Assembly: GCF_003697815.1 (NCBI RefSeq)
Contig: NZ_RDQG01000085.1
Coordinates: forward strand, 124,001 to 188,000
Length of the DNA: 64,000 nt
Source of the DNA: Halalkalicoccus subterraneus
GTDB taxonomy: Archaea > Halobacteriota > Halobacteria > Halobacteriales > Halalkalicoccaceae
Direction of reading: 5' to 3'
The position numbers and the translations under genes are program-made. The notes below the pieces were generated by a model. The model made no database searches and was not told the origin of the DNA. It worked only from the letters and a program-made list of their open reading frames with translations. Shown here one piece after another: positions 1 to 8,027 of this stretch. The first letter of the stretch is position 1; each line of letters begins with the position of its first letter.

Positions 1-635
1 GTAAAACGGTGGAATCGCATTAGTCGGGGCACATAATGATCGTTCATGGATCGACAGACGTCCGTCGCGGTATCGGTCGCTCGGTTCGCTTCCGTATGTA
101 GGATGACTTGGCCAACCCATCGGTGATGCGTGTTGAACAGTCCTCGTGAGCGATGGAGATCAATCACGACATCCGGATCAGCGTCCGTGATGACGCGCCA
201 GATCGCGCGAGCGAGGGCACTTTCGGGCGGTTGCTCGCTGGGAAACGATCGATTGAGGTCGCCATCTGGTCCTCGGCGATCGTTTCGCTCGATAGCGAGG
301 ATAGTGGCAAAAGGGATTACGACTAATCGACCAGCGTCTATGTCCCAACTCGTGATATTGGCTGCGACCCGATAGCCGTTGATCTCGTTGCCATGCATTC
401 CGCCAAGAATCACTGCCGTTGGTCCCTCCGCCGACCCGGTGACTTCGTAGACCGCCGTTTCGTGAGCAGTATTTTCCATGATGGTTTCGACGATTCGATC
501 CCGATCGAGCGCGTTCTTGGCCCGGTCAAGCGAACGACCTGGAGAGTGTTGGAATGATCGAATCGCCGCCATACCGGCGATCAGGCCACTAGTCAAGGTA
601 GTGGCCCCTGAAGGAACGGAAGGTCGTCGTCTCAC
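1..635 (-). CDS. Succinylglutamate desuccinylase/aspartoacylase family protein, partial (3' end outside window)
   Basis: Zinc carboxypeptidase-like family that cleaves N-acyl amino acids; the substrate here is unknown. The minus-strand translation shows the metal-binding GGMHGNE motif, then DGDLNRSFP and VIDLHRS, in the order typical of AstE/AspA proteins. The gene runs off the left edge of the window, so the C-terminal part is missing. Two starts are possible: ATG at 572, or GTG at 635. The GTG start adds a leader beginning RRRPSVPSG followed by a weakly hydrophobic stretch, which could be a Tat-type signal. A TATA-like TTATAT lies about 24 bases upstream of the GTG, which is why I prefer it. 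Family call is firm; start and export are uncertain. Confidence 0.75.
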   Translation of the reverse strand, partial: MRRRPSVPSGATTLTSGLIAGMAAIRSFQHSPGRSLDRAKNALDRDRIVETIMENTAHETAVYEVTGSAEGPTAVILGGMHGNEINGYRVAANITSWDIDAGRLVVIPFATILAIERNDRRGPDGDLNRSFPSEQPPESALARAIWRVITDADPDVVIDLHRSRGLFNTHHRWVGQVILHTEANRATDTATDVCRSMNDHYVPRLMRFHRF

Positions 636-1121
636 TACTGGATGTACAGGGCGAGATATAATAAGAACGAGGAAGTTCGATACGGCCCACAGAAGACCGG
701 AAACCAGTGTAGTACTTCATTGGATCCCAGTACGTCGATTACAAACGCCAGTTCTACCCTCGGTTTCTCGAACTAATTCCAGTACCACTGACTCACAACT
801 ACTGAGGTTTTCTACGTGAAGACGGAGCTACCAAGGTGTACACCCGCTAGAACTCACAACGAATGATTCTATACAGGAAGTTATTGATCGCTCGTTCACC
901 CGACGATACGCAATGTGAGGACCATCGAAGCGACGAGTAGGATACTATCACGCCTTATTCGGAGATACCGTCCGCTACGGGGATCTCGACGAACTCGAAT
1001 CATCAAAAATAGTATGGTCTGGAAATCATGCAATAATCGACGTTACAGGTAGGACTCGTTGTAGACGGTCAAGCCGTAGAGCGGTACTCACAGGTAGAGA
1101 TACTCTTACTCGTCATACGAG
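636..1121. other. Intergenic stretch, no supported gene
   Basis: It holds the TATA-like element for the leftward gene near 655-660. On the minus strand near 956-1000 a short piece with strong G/C third positions reads FEFVEIPVADGISE and then stops; it lacks a start and could be debris of an older gene. I see no RNA gene or repeat here. Confidence 0.4.
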
Positions 1122-2045
1122 TCAGAAAAACAGCGCCGGAATCGTGTTCCGGAAGATGTTGAGCGAGATAACGAACAGAAGCGTGATGACGAACCACGTG
1201 AATTTCTGCTCGTCGATCTCGATGCGTCGTAGATAGGTCCCAAGCAACAAGCCCACGATAGTGACGACGGCGATAACCGACCCGAGCCAGAGGCGATACG
1301 GCGTCATCAGGTCGGTAAAGAACGTCATCACTACGAGACGAGTAGCGAAAATCGTCCCGAGCGTCATCGAAAGCCCGCCAATGTACCGCTCCGCGTCGCG
1401 TTCGAACGTATGGAAATACGCCGGGAGAACCGGACCGAGGTTCGCAGCGGCAAGCAGGAATCCCTCGAGGAGTCCAATACCACCGAGCGCAACGGGATGG
1501 TGAGCCTCCTCGATGACGACGAAGTTCTTCACCACCTGGAAGACGACATACCCCAGGACGATCAGCCCGATGAGAAACGGGACGAGTGGCCCAGTGCTAA
1601 ACCACGAGAGAAAAGCCACACCGATGAGAGTCCCGACGATAGCGAGACCAAGCAGTGGCCACTCCTTCCGAACGAACTCGATACCGGTGCCCGTTTCACC
1701 CATCTGAAACACGTTGACCATCAATGGCGGGACGGCCAGAACGACAACCGTGAGCGTCGGATCAATAACACTAGCGAAGACGGGTGTCACGATCAGCGAG
1801 AACCCGAACCCGAGCATACCCATGACCGTCCCAGCGAGGATTGCAATGCCAATGAATAGAACGAAGAGTCCCACTGAAACGTCCGACTGAATCCCTTGCG
1901 TGACGTTCTCTGCACCCGGAAAGAGCACGATTGCTACGGTGATAACGGCGAGTGTCGCTCCCGTCATCAGTACCTCGCGGTACTGGAAATCCAGAAGATT
2001 CGTCACGAACTGTTCGACGTCTATTTTTGATTCACTCGTACCCAT
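1122..2045 (-). CDS. TauE/SafE family sulfite exporter-like membrane protein
   Basis: Predicted cytoplasmic-membrane anion exporter of the TauE/SafE (DUF81) family, whose members move sulfite, sulfoacetate or related organosulfur anions. The 307-residue protein has a short acidic N-terminus followed by about eight or nine hydrophobic helices. The first half contains GTVMGMLGFGFSLIVTP, matching the Gly-rich signature of the family, and the second half carries the matching repeat-like LLEGFLLAAANLGPVLPAY. I chose ATG at 2045; a TTG at 2105 would add 20 residues and lies close behind a CATATATAC box. A siroheme nitrite/sulfite reductase starts 1.3 kb away on the other strand, so sulfite is a reasonable but unproven substrate. 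Confidence 0.82.
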   Translation of the reverse strand: MGTSESKIDVEQFVTNLLDFQYREVLMTGATLAVITVAIVLFPGAENVTQGIQSDVSVGLFVLFIGIAILAGTVMGMLGFGFSLIVTPVFASVIDPTLTVVVLAVPPLMVNVFQMGETGTGIEFVRKEWPLLGLAIVGTLIGVAFLSWFSTGPLVPFLIGLIVLGYVVFQVVKNFVVIEEAHHPVALGGIGLLEGFLLAAANLGPVLPAYFHTFERDAERYIGGLSMTLGTIFATRLVVMTFFTDLMTPYRLWLGSVIAVVTIVGLLLGTYLRRIEIDEQKFTWFVITLLFVISLNIFRNTIPALFF

Positions 2046-2460
2046 TGTTTCGGAAGCGAGGAGCAGTCGACCTCGATAATCGACCGCCGACTCAACAGAC
2101 GACAAAAGGAGTCGCGTATATATGGGCTCCCGGTAGTCGGTCAGAACTGGGCGTATACGAGTCAGTCTCTATTCCGGAAAGTGCCAGTAGAAGCCCTGTG
2201 TGGGCCCAGATATGCTACACGAGCGTATATCTTCTGTACTGGGAACCAGAATACAGTACCGCTATCAAAACAGCACACGAGCAGCGGAAGCACTACCGGT
2301 TCGTAATACAGGATCAGTTCCTGCCGATTAGATCTCTATCCCGTTTCTAGAAGTAAAATCTATTCCAAACTCGAACCCTGTAGGATTACAGTGATAACGT
2401 ACTAGAGGGGTTGTACTCCCCCTTCACAGCACCAAACGGATACCTACTAGTCGCCACGAA
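2046..2460. other. Intergenic stretch
   Basis: Separates two leftward genes. It contains a CATATATAC promoter-like element near 2121-2129, usable for the TauE-type gene, and a small hairpin with arms AGGGG (2406-2410) and CCCCT (2419-2423) just past the stop of the small membrane-protein gene, which could act as a weak terminator. No coding sequence is supported. Confidence 0.35.
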
Positions 2461-2700
2461 CTATTTCGATAATCGAGGATGGTCACCCTTGTGGTTGTGA
2501 GTTTCATCCAGATAGACAACGGTTGTGAACGCGAATGCAGCAACTACGAAGCAGACGACTCCGAGATAGGATCCCCATGGTGTGAGTGCGATCTGGCTGA
2601 GTGCCTCGAAAAACTCTTTGAACAGCACGAACAGCAGCCCGAAGAACGTAAAGAACGTTCCTATCGTAGCGAACCGCTCGCGCAGCCTCTGGTTTTCCAT
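2461..2700 (-). CDS. Small two-helix membrane protein, unknown function
   Basis: A 79-residue protein with a charged N-terminus (MENQRLRERF), two hydrophobic segments at about residues 12-27 and 38-62, and a charged, His-rich tail (DETHNHKGDHPRLSK). Such proteins are common and uncharacterised in haloarchaea. It lies upstream of the TauE/SafE-type gene on the same strand with a 415-base gap, so co-transcription is doubtful. No family recognised. Confidence 0.6.
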   Translation of the reverse strand: MENQRLRERFATIGTFFTFFGLLFVLFKEFFEALSQIALTPWGSYLGVVCFVVAAFAFTTVVYLDETHNHKGDHPRLSK

Positions 2701-3199
2701 CAGAAGAGCGAACGCTGTACAGGAAGTAAGTAATGCAGTTGCTTATACATGAGCAACGATCAGTAACGACGATAAACTCAGTTGAATCGACCGAATCGAG
2801 ACCCGTTTCATCTGCTGGTTGAACCCCCATTGCGAACATTAATCGAGTGAACGGATCTCGTGTCTCATTCATCCGGTCCTCTCGTTCCTACCTCGGGTTG
2901 TCACGTGACACGTCTACCGGATAAAATTGCTGGTATATCGACGACGTTTGGAACGAACGCATCACATGAAAGGGAGTCTAATTAGTCCTCTCACGGATAG
3001 ATGCAGTAATCACCGCTAATCGGTATCCCTGACAGTCTTCGCCTGAATGAAGTCGCCTATACGGCTCGACACCTACCTATCGTATGAACAGTGTCAACAG
3101 CTATCAATGCCAAATGCGACCCTTATAATCGATATGAATCGAGTATGCATAATCGAGCGGAGTATCGACGCGATATCGGGAATAATGGGCCGACAAGCA
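2701..3199. other. Intergenic stretch ahead of the reductase leader region
   Basis: No supported gene. Open frames on either strand have poor codon bias and no recognisable motifs. The AT-richer part around 3120-3155 (CTTATAATCG, ATGCATAATCG) is the likeliest place for the promoter of the downstream mini-ORF/reductase transcript. Confidence 0.35.
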
Positions 3200-3240
3200 A
3201 TGAACGCCCGGGCGGAAATGTGGATTGCGGGGCGATCGGC

Positions 3241-3303
3241 GTGAACACGGTCACGGCGAATCCGTTCCTTATCCGGCTTCACCACCGGAGGTGGCTCAGA
3301 TGA
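3241..3303 (+). CDS. 20-codon leader ORF 1, coupled by start/stop overlaps
   Basis: A GTG-started ORF beginning MNTVTANPF and ending HHRRWLR. Its GTG overlaps the TGA of a preceding short ORF (ATG 3200, stop 3242-3244, starting MNARAE), and its own TGA overlaps the ATG of the next mini-ORF as ATGA. A GGGG-rich stretch precedes it. No function is known. The overlaps, and a start-to-start spacing of exactly 59 bases repeated in the next unit, suggest tandem duplication of a translation-initiation region rather than an ordinary protein gene. Confidence 0.4.
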   Translation: MNTVTANPFLIRLHHRRWLR

Positions 3304-3362
3304 ACACCGCCAGAGCGAGCTCTGGCGATCCCACATTCGGTCACGGAGGTGATCTCACATGA
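3300..3362 (+). CDS. 20-codon leader ORF 2, coupled to the siroheme reductase
   Basis: Begins MNTARASSG and ends HGGDLT. It has its own Shine-Dalgarno GGAGGTG at 3287-3293. Its TGA overlaps the ATG of the reductase gene as ATGA. Within it lies a perfect inverted repeat with arms CCAGAGC and GCTCTGG separated by GA, able to form a compact hairpin in the mRNA. Translation of this ORF could couple to, or attenuate, reductase translation. Whether the peptide is made is unknown. Confidence 0.45.
   Translation: MNTARASSGDPTFGHGGDLT
3345..3354 (+). promoter_or_regulatory. Very strong Shine-Dalgarno of the siroheme reductase gene
   Basis: GGAGGTGATC matches the anti-Shine-Dalgarno at the 3' end of archaeal 16S rRNA over its full length and sits at normal spacing before the ATG at 3359. 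It fixes the start of the reductase. Haloarchaeal genes are often leaderless, so such a complete site inside a polycistronic leader is notable. Confidence 0.75.
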
Positions 3363-5056
3363 ACACAGTCGAGGAGTGGAAACGGGAGAAACACCCGCTT
3401 GACGTCATCGACGACGTTTACGAGTACGCCGAGGAGGAGCTCTCGTTCGACGAGATCGAGGAGCGTGCGGGCGAGGGCGTCTGGGAGCGCATGAAGTGGA
3501 CCGGGATGTACACCCACGGCCGCCAGCGGGGCTACTTAATGATGCGCACGAAGGTCCCTGGGGGGTATCTCACACCCGAACAGGCCAAGGTAATCGGCGA
3601 GGTCGCAGACGAGTTCGCCACCGCCCCCGAAGAGTACGGCGGCAGCGAGCAGAACGAGCTGTGGGGCGACGCCTTCCTTGATATCACGACCCGGCAGGAC
3701 GTTCAAACACATTGGATCGAGATCGAGGACGTCCCCGAGGTCTGGGAGCGCTACGACGACGTGGGGCTGACGACGATACAGGGCTGTGGGGACGGCGCGC
3801 GGAACGTGCTCGGCTGTCCGGCTGCAGGCCTCGACGATCACGAGTGTTTCGATGCCCAGCCCGTGATCGACGCGGTCTCGGAGTTCTTCACGGGCAACCG
3901 CGAGTACGGCAACCTCCCCCGGAAGTTCAAGATGACGATCACGGGCTGCCGGCAGGACTGCGCCCAATCCCAGATCAACGACGTCGGGCTGGTGCCCGCC
4001 CGCAAGGACATCGCGGGCGAGCCCCACTACGGATTCCACGTCCGCGTCGGCGGCGGCCTCTCGGACGGCCCGCGGATGGGATCGGAACTCGACGTGTTCG
4101 TTCGCCCGGAGGACGCCGTCGAGTTCTGCCGTGCCGTGGCCCAGACGTTCAAGGAACTGGGCGACCGGCACAACCGCGGGGTCTGCCGGATGCGCTACCT
4201 CGTCCAGCAGATGGGCCCCGACGGGTTCGAACAGGCGGTTCGCGACCGGTGTTCGGTCGACCTGCGCTCTCGCGGGCGCGATCTCACCGAGGGCTATACC
4301 GGGGATCACGTCGGCGTCCACGACCAGCGCGAGGACGGCCTGCAGTACGTCGGCTTCAACGTGATCACGGGCCGGATGGGCGGTGATGAGTTCGTCGAGG
4401 CGGCCCGCGCGGCTCGCGAGTACGGTACCGAAGAGACGTCGATTCGGCTCGCGACCGATCAGAACTTCCTGATCAGCCACATTCCCGAGGAGAACGTCTC
4501 CAGCCTGCTCGCCGAACCCTTCGCCGCGGACTACCAGCCCGACCCCGGTCCCTTCTCGCGGGGCGCGGTCGGCTGTACCGGAAGCGAGTTCTGTAACTAC
4601 GGCATCATCGAGACCAAGAATCGAGTAAAGCGCTGGGCGCGCGAGCTCGACGAGCGCATCGAGACGCCCGACGACCTCGAAGTAGTCCGGATGCACATGA
4701 GCGGCTGTTCGGCCTCGTGTGCCCAGCCCCAGATCGCGGACATTGGCTTCCGCGGCGAGACAGTCCAACTGGACACCGACGGCGACGGAGACCCCGATGA
4801 CATCGTCGAGGGAATGGACTTCGGCCTCGGCGGCAGCCTCGGTCCCGACAACGACTTTCTCGACTGGGTCGAGACCGCGGTCCCCGCCGACGCCGTCATT
4901 CCCGCCTTGGAGGAGCTCTTTGCGGCCTACGGCGAGGAGCACGAGGACGGCGAGCGATTCTACGAGTGGACCCGGCGGGTCGACAACGACCGCTTGCGGA
5001 CGGTGATGCAGGGTGCGGAGGCACCCGTCTCAAAGGGGGTGGCCGCCGATGACTGA
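3359..5056 (+). CDS. Siroheme nitrite/sulfite reductase family protein
   Basis: A 565-residue assimilatory-type nitrite/sulfite reductase with two ferredoxin-like half domains around a siroheme/[4Fe-4S] centre. The cluster ligands are Cys406 and Cys412 (CTGSEFC) and Cys450 and Cys454 (CSASC), the usual C-x5-C plus C-x3-C pattern. The N-terminal half also contains a CRQDC motif followed by AQSQINDVG. The family reduces nitrite to ammonia or sulfite to sulfide by six electrons; sequence alone does not decide which. The gene overlaps the next gene by eight bases. That neighbour encodes an FrhB-type F420/ferredoxin protein, so electrons may come from F420H2 or ferredoxin. A sulfite-exporter-like gene nearby favours sulfite, while a second, distinct reductase at 51.4-53.2 kb looks like the nitrite enzyme. 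Confidence 0.88.
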   Translation: MNTVEEWKREKHPLDVIDDVYEYAEEELSFDEIEERAGEGVWERMKWTGMYTHGRQRGYLMMRTKVPGGYLTPEQAKVIGEVADEFATAPEEYGGSEQNELWGDAFLDITTRQDVQTHWIEIEDVPEVWERYDDVGLTTIQGCGDGARNVLGCPAAGLDDHECFDAQPVIDAVSEFFTGNREYGNLPRKFKMTITGCRQDCAQSQINDVGLVPARKDIAGEPHYGFHVRVGGGLSDGPRMGSELDVFVRPEDAVEFCRAVAQTFKELGDRHNRGVCRMRYLVQQMGPDGFEQAVRDRCSVDLRSRGRDLTEGYTGDHVGVHDQREDGLQYVGFNVITGRMGGDEFVEAARAAREYGTEETSIRLATDQNFLISHIPEENVSSLLAEPFAADYQPDPGPFSRGAVGCTGSEFCNYGIIETKNRVKRWARELDERIETPDDLEVVRMHMSGCSASCAQPQIADIGFRGETVQLDTDGDGDPDDIVEGMDFGLGGSLGPDNDFLDWVETAVPADAVIPALEELFAAYGEEHEDGERFYEWTRRVDNDRLRTVMQGAEAPVSKGVAADD

Positions 5057-6659
5057 TCCCGAACGCGATCGGGGTCCGCTTCCGAGCGTGCCCAAGGCGG
5101 GCAATGACGCCTCTGGAACGAGCGTCCCACCGACGAGTGGGGCACGCGACCCCGAAGGAACCGACCCCGACGCGAAGCCGATCCGGTACCGGCGGGCCGA
5201 TGAGGACGCCGAAACGGCCACGGACGATGTCGCCGACGGCTGTGGCTGTGGGAGCTGTGGCTGTGGCGACGGTGCAAGCGAGCGGGCCGATACGGCGGTC
5301 GCCGCCGACGGCAGCGGCGGCGCGGTCAACGTCGGTTCCGATGGAAGCCTCGGCGACGTCCAGTTCACCGAGCCCTCGACGGAGCCGACCCAGGACCTCT
5401 CGGACAACCCTGCCGAGCGCGTCGGCGTCCCCGACGGCGTCGAGCTCGACACTCCATCCTACTCGATCCGGAGCGAGATGAACGACATCGAGACGCCGGA
5501 CGAGAAGACCTGGTTCATGGAGCTCGACGCGGCCGTCATCGACGACGGCCGCTGTATCCAGTGTGGTACCTGCGTCGCCGCGTGTCCCTCCGACTCGATC
5601 GGGATCGGCGACGACGACCTGCCCGAGCTCGTAAAGATGTGTACCGGCTGTTCGCTCTGCTGGGACTTCTGTCCCCGCGGCGGCCTGCGCTACGAGCGCC
5701 AGTGGAAGATCACGGGCGGCGAGGACAACGTCAAGGGCGCGGGCGACCCGATCACGGAGTTCTCCGCGAAGGTCGGCGAGTCCTGGCAGCGAAACGCCCA
5801 GGACGGCGGCGTCGTCACCAGCGTCCTCTCGCACCTGCTCGAGGCTGGCGAGATTGACGGCGCGCTGATCGCCACCGAGTCCGACGACGAGCCCTGGAAG
5901 GCAGAAAGCTTCCTCGCGACGAGCCACGAGGAGGTCGTCGCGAACGCGGGCAGTTTCTATAACCAGACGATGGCGCTCGGTAACCTCGATCTGGATCGCT
6001 GGGAACACAAGCTGCCTGACAAGCCCGCGGAGGAGATCAGCCTCGCGATGGTAGGGACGCCCTGCGAGATCGAGGGGATCCGCGCGCTGCAGGACTTCGA
6101 GTGGGACTACCAGTCCCAGAACGCGGGCGTTCGCGCGATCGACTACACCATCGCGCTGATGTGTACGAAGAACTTCAACTATCACAGGCTCATCGGCGAG
6201 CAGCTAGCGGAGAAACGCGGAATCACCACCGATGAAATCGGGAAGATGGACGTGCTTCACGGCGACATGATCGTCTACGACCACGAGGGTGAGGAGATCC
6301 TGCGCGAGGACGTCACGGAGTTCCACGACGCCACCCTCAAGGGCTGTGACGAGTGTGCGGACTTCACGGGCTTCTGTGCGGATCTCACCGTCGGCTCCGT
6401 GGGATCGGGCGACGAGTACTCGAGCGTCATCGTCCGCACCGAGCGCGGAATGGACGCCTGGGAACTGACCGCGCCGGATCTCGACTACCACGACTTGGAG
6501 GACAAGAGCGCGGTCGGTAAGCTCCAGGGCTGGGACAAGAAGAAGGCCTTCGAGTCGCTCGAACGCCCGTTTGACCCCGATGCACCGCGGTTCATTGAGT
6601 ACACCGAGCACGCCGAGAACTACGGGACGACGCTCAACCCTCACGAGAGCGATCACTAA
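5049..6659 (+). CDS. Coenzyme F420 hydrogenase/dehydrogenase beta-subunit (FrhB-type) protein with 4Fe-4S domain
   Basis: A 536-residue soluble electron-transfer protein. Residues 1 to about 160 are acidic and low in complexity, with an unusual Cys-Gly run CGCGSCGCG at about 65-73. Two ferredoxin-type clusters follow: CIQCGTCVAACP at about 169-180 and CTGCSLCWDFCP at about 198-209. The rest is the FrhB-type flavin/F420 region with MVGTPCEIEGIRALQ, ALMCTKNFNYH and GCDECADFTGFCADLTVGSVGSGDEYSSV. I chose ATG at 5049, which overlaps the reductase stop. Members of this family pass electrons between F420H2, FAD and FeS partners. The tight overlap with a siroheme reductase suggests it is the electron donor, like a split version of methanogen F420-dependent sulfite reductase (Fsr). 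That role is inference. Confidence 0.85.
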   Translation: MTDPERDRGPLPSVPKAGNDASGTSVPPTSGARDPEGTDPDAKPIRYRRADEDAETATDDVADGCGCGSCGCGDGASERADTAVAADGSGGAVNVGSDGSLGDVQFTEPSTEPTQDLSDNPAERVGVPDGVELDTPSYSIRSEMNDIETPDEKTWFMELDAAVIDDGRCIQCGTCVAACPSDSIGIGDDDLPELVKMCTGCSLCWDFCPRGGLRYERQWKITGGEDNVKGAGDPITEFSAKVGESWQRNAQDGGVVTSVLSHLLEAGEIDGALIATESDDEPWKAESFLATSHEEVVANAGSFYNQTMALGNLDLDRWEHKLPDKPAEEISLAMVGTPCEIEGIRALQDFEWDYQSQNAGVRAIDYTIALMCTKNFNYHRLIGEQLAEKRGITTDEIGKMDVLHGDMIVYDHEGEEILREDVTEFHDATLKGCDECADFTGFCADLTVGSVGSGDEYSSVIVRTERGMDAWELTAPDLDYHDLEDKSAVGKLQGWDKKKAFESLERPFDPDAPRFIEYTEHAENYGTTLNPHESDH

Positions 6660-6757
6660 CGAGGTCACGTCACCGTTCCGTTGTGGATGAAGGACGGCGC
6701 TTCGTCCGCTCAATCTCCTCTCGTCGAATTTCCGAGGAAGCCGAGGACAGTGGCTGC

Positions 6758-7531
6758 TTACTCCTTACTTCCCCAACCGAACGCGAGCCATCCGCCGTCG
6801 GGATGCAGGATCTCGCCGGTCATGAAGTGAGCCCCTTCCGCGAGGAACGCCACACAGTTCGCGACTTCGTCGACGGTTCCGAACCGACCCAGCGGCGTTC
6901 TGTCGACGACGTCCTGTTTCTCGAACCCGATCTGGTCCTGTGCGTCATCGACCATGTCGGTTTGGATGTATCCCGGCGCAACGGCGTTGACCTGGATGTC
7001 GTGTTCCGCCCATTCGACGGCCAGACACCGCGTGAGATTGTTCACACCGCCTTTCGACGTGTTATACGGTGTTCGACCGGTTTGGCCCTGTTCTCCCATC
7101 ATACTCGAGATGTTGATGATGTTCCCGCCCGTTCCCTGCTCGATCATCCGGTTTCCAGCGACCCGGGCGCCGTAGAACGTCCCACTGAGATTGACGTCGA
7201 GAACGGTCTGCCAATCGTCCAGCGAGATGTCTTCGGCGGGGCCGCGAATGTTAATGCCGGCGTTGTTCACCCAGATATCCAGCGACCCGAACTCGTCGAC
7301 GGTTTGCTCGGCAAGCGATCGAAGCGAACTGTAATCCGTGACGTCGGCCTCGATCGGCAGGACGCCACTGCTACAGTCGATCTCCTCGGCGGCCTCTTGG
7401 GCTCGGGTCTGCGAGCGAGAATTGATGACGACGTTCGCCCCCTCCGTCGCGAGGTGTTGAGCGATAGCGAACCCGATACCGTTACTCGAACCGGTGACAA
7501 CAGCGGTTTTCTCGTCGAGTGAACCGGCCAT
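6758..7531 (-). CDS. SDR family oxidoreductase
   Basis: A 257-residue classical short-chain dehydrogenase/reductase. It shows the nucleotide-binding TGSSNGIG at 13-20, NNAG at 89-92, the catalytic Ser in NISSMMG near 142-143, and Tyr156/Lys160 in YNTSK, so it should be active with NAD(P). The C-terminal FMTGEILHPDGG is typical of glucose-dehydrogenase or 3-ketoacyl-reductase-like members. It converges on the F420-protein gene and sits at the edge of the sugar-catabolism island, where oxidation of a sugar or sugar acid is the likely job. The substrate cannot be read from the sequence. Confidence 0.9.
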   Translation of the reverse strand: MAGSLDEKTAVVTGSSNGIGFAIAQHLATEGANVVINSRSQTRAQEAAEEIDCSSGVLPIEADVTDYSSLRSLAEQTVDEFGSLDIWVNNAGINIRGPAEDISLDDWQTVLDVNLSGTFYGARVAGNRMIEQGTGGNIINISSMMGEQGQTGRTPYNTSKGGVNNLTRCLAVEWAEHDIQVNAVAPGYIQTDMVDDAQDQIGFEKQDVVDRTPLGRFGTVDEVANCVAFLAEGAHFMTGEILHPDGGWLAFGWGSKE

Positions 7532-7612
7532 ACGTGAGAACTACTCGACTCCCTTGTGGTTGTTTCGATGCTCGCGTTCTGTTCTTCGGGACGGGGACCC
7601 ACTCATACGGCT

Positions 7613-7773
7613 TTAGTCGTCGACGACGGAGGCAACTTTCCTGCCGTGTCGCAGTTCGGCGATCGGACTCCCCGTGAGCGGGCGGTCAAGGTTCGAAATC
7701 GTCACCGTACTTCGAGCAACTCCCCACCATCCACAGGTCGGTCATCGATTTCGATAGCGAACGAGTCCGTCTC
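7613..7773 (-). pseudogene. Fragment of a LarA-like (DUF2088, nickel-dependent racemase family) gene
   Basis: Two consecutive minus-strand reading frames give protein-like sequence. The first reads SFAIEIDDRPVDGGELLEVR and then hits TGA. Shifting frame continues as TISNLDRPLTGSP, IAELRHGRKVASVVDD, then TAA. The second piece matches the early LarA pattern in which an Asn/Pro-rich segment and a Gly-Lys stretch lead into VVDD before the TRPTP loop. No start codon and no remainder of the gene are present, so this looks like debris of a 5' portion with a frameshift. LarA relatives include racemases and epimerases of hydroxy or sugar acids, which fits the neighbourhood. Confidence 0.45.
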
Positions 7774-7799
7774 TATAGTATAGTTGTATAGTATAGTTG
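7774..7799. repeat. Two tandem copies of a 13-base AT-rich unit
   Basis: The unit TATAGTATAGTTG occurs twice in a row and is followed at 7804-7815 by CTATAGCTATTA. The core ATAGTATAGTT and the 9-mer TATAGCTAT both recur in the inverted repeat upstream of parA at 48.45-48.51 kb. The remainder of the gap between the SDR and DapA-family genes (7532-7612 and 7816-8027) shows nothing I can support. Confidence 0.55.
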
Positions 7800-8027
7800 T
7801 ATTCTATAGCTATTAGTAATAGATAGTAGATATAACTGGAGAGGCAAAACGACTGGGAGATGGCGCCTACGGGGCGGGGAGACGGGCTCAGTTTACCGTC
7901 GGATGGTGACTGTGAGGGCGTTCATGGAGTCGTCTATGGACGAAATGGCGCGATCGGACGATGTATGCCGACGTTTCATCGTTGAAGGAGTTTCGAGCTA
8001 CGAAGCGATGATGCCCAATCGACCTGA

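Noticed and set aside
956-1000. Short minus-strand piece FEFVEIPVADGISE followed by a stop
   Set aside because: Good codon bias but only 14 residues and stops just before it; too little to call a gene or family.
2504-2872. 122-codon minus-strand frame overlapping the small membrane protein gene
   Set aside because: Different frame from the two-helix protein, with irregular composition and no motif.
3536-4942. 468-codon open frame on the minus strand inside the reductase gene
   Set aside because: It is a mirror of strong codon bias in the real gene; the plus-strand protein has clear siroheme and FeS motifs.
4896-6185. 429-codon minus-strand frame in the F420-type gene
   Set aside because: Shadow of the plus-strand gene, which has two ferredoxin motifs.
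6692-6707. Hairpin GGACG-GCGCTT-CGTCC between convergent genes as a terminator
   Set aside because: Only five base pairs and no following T-run; cannot be distinguished from chance.
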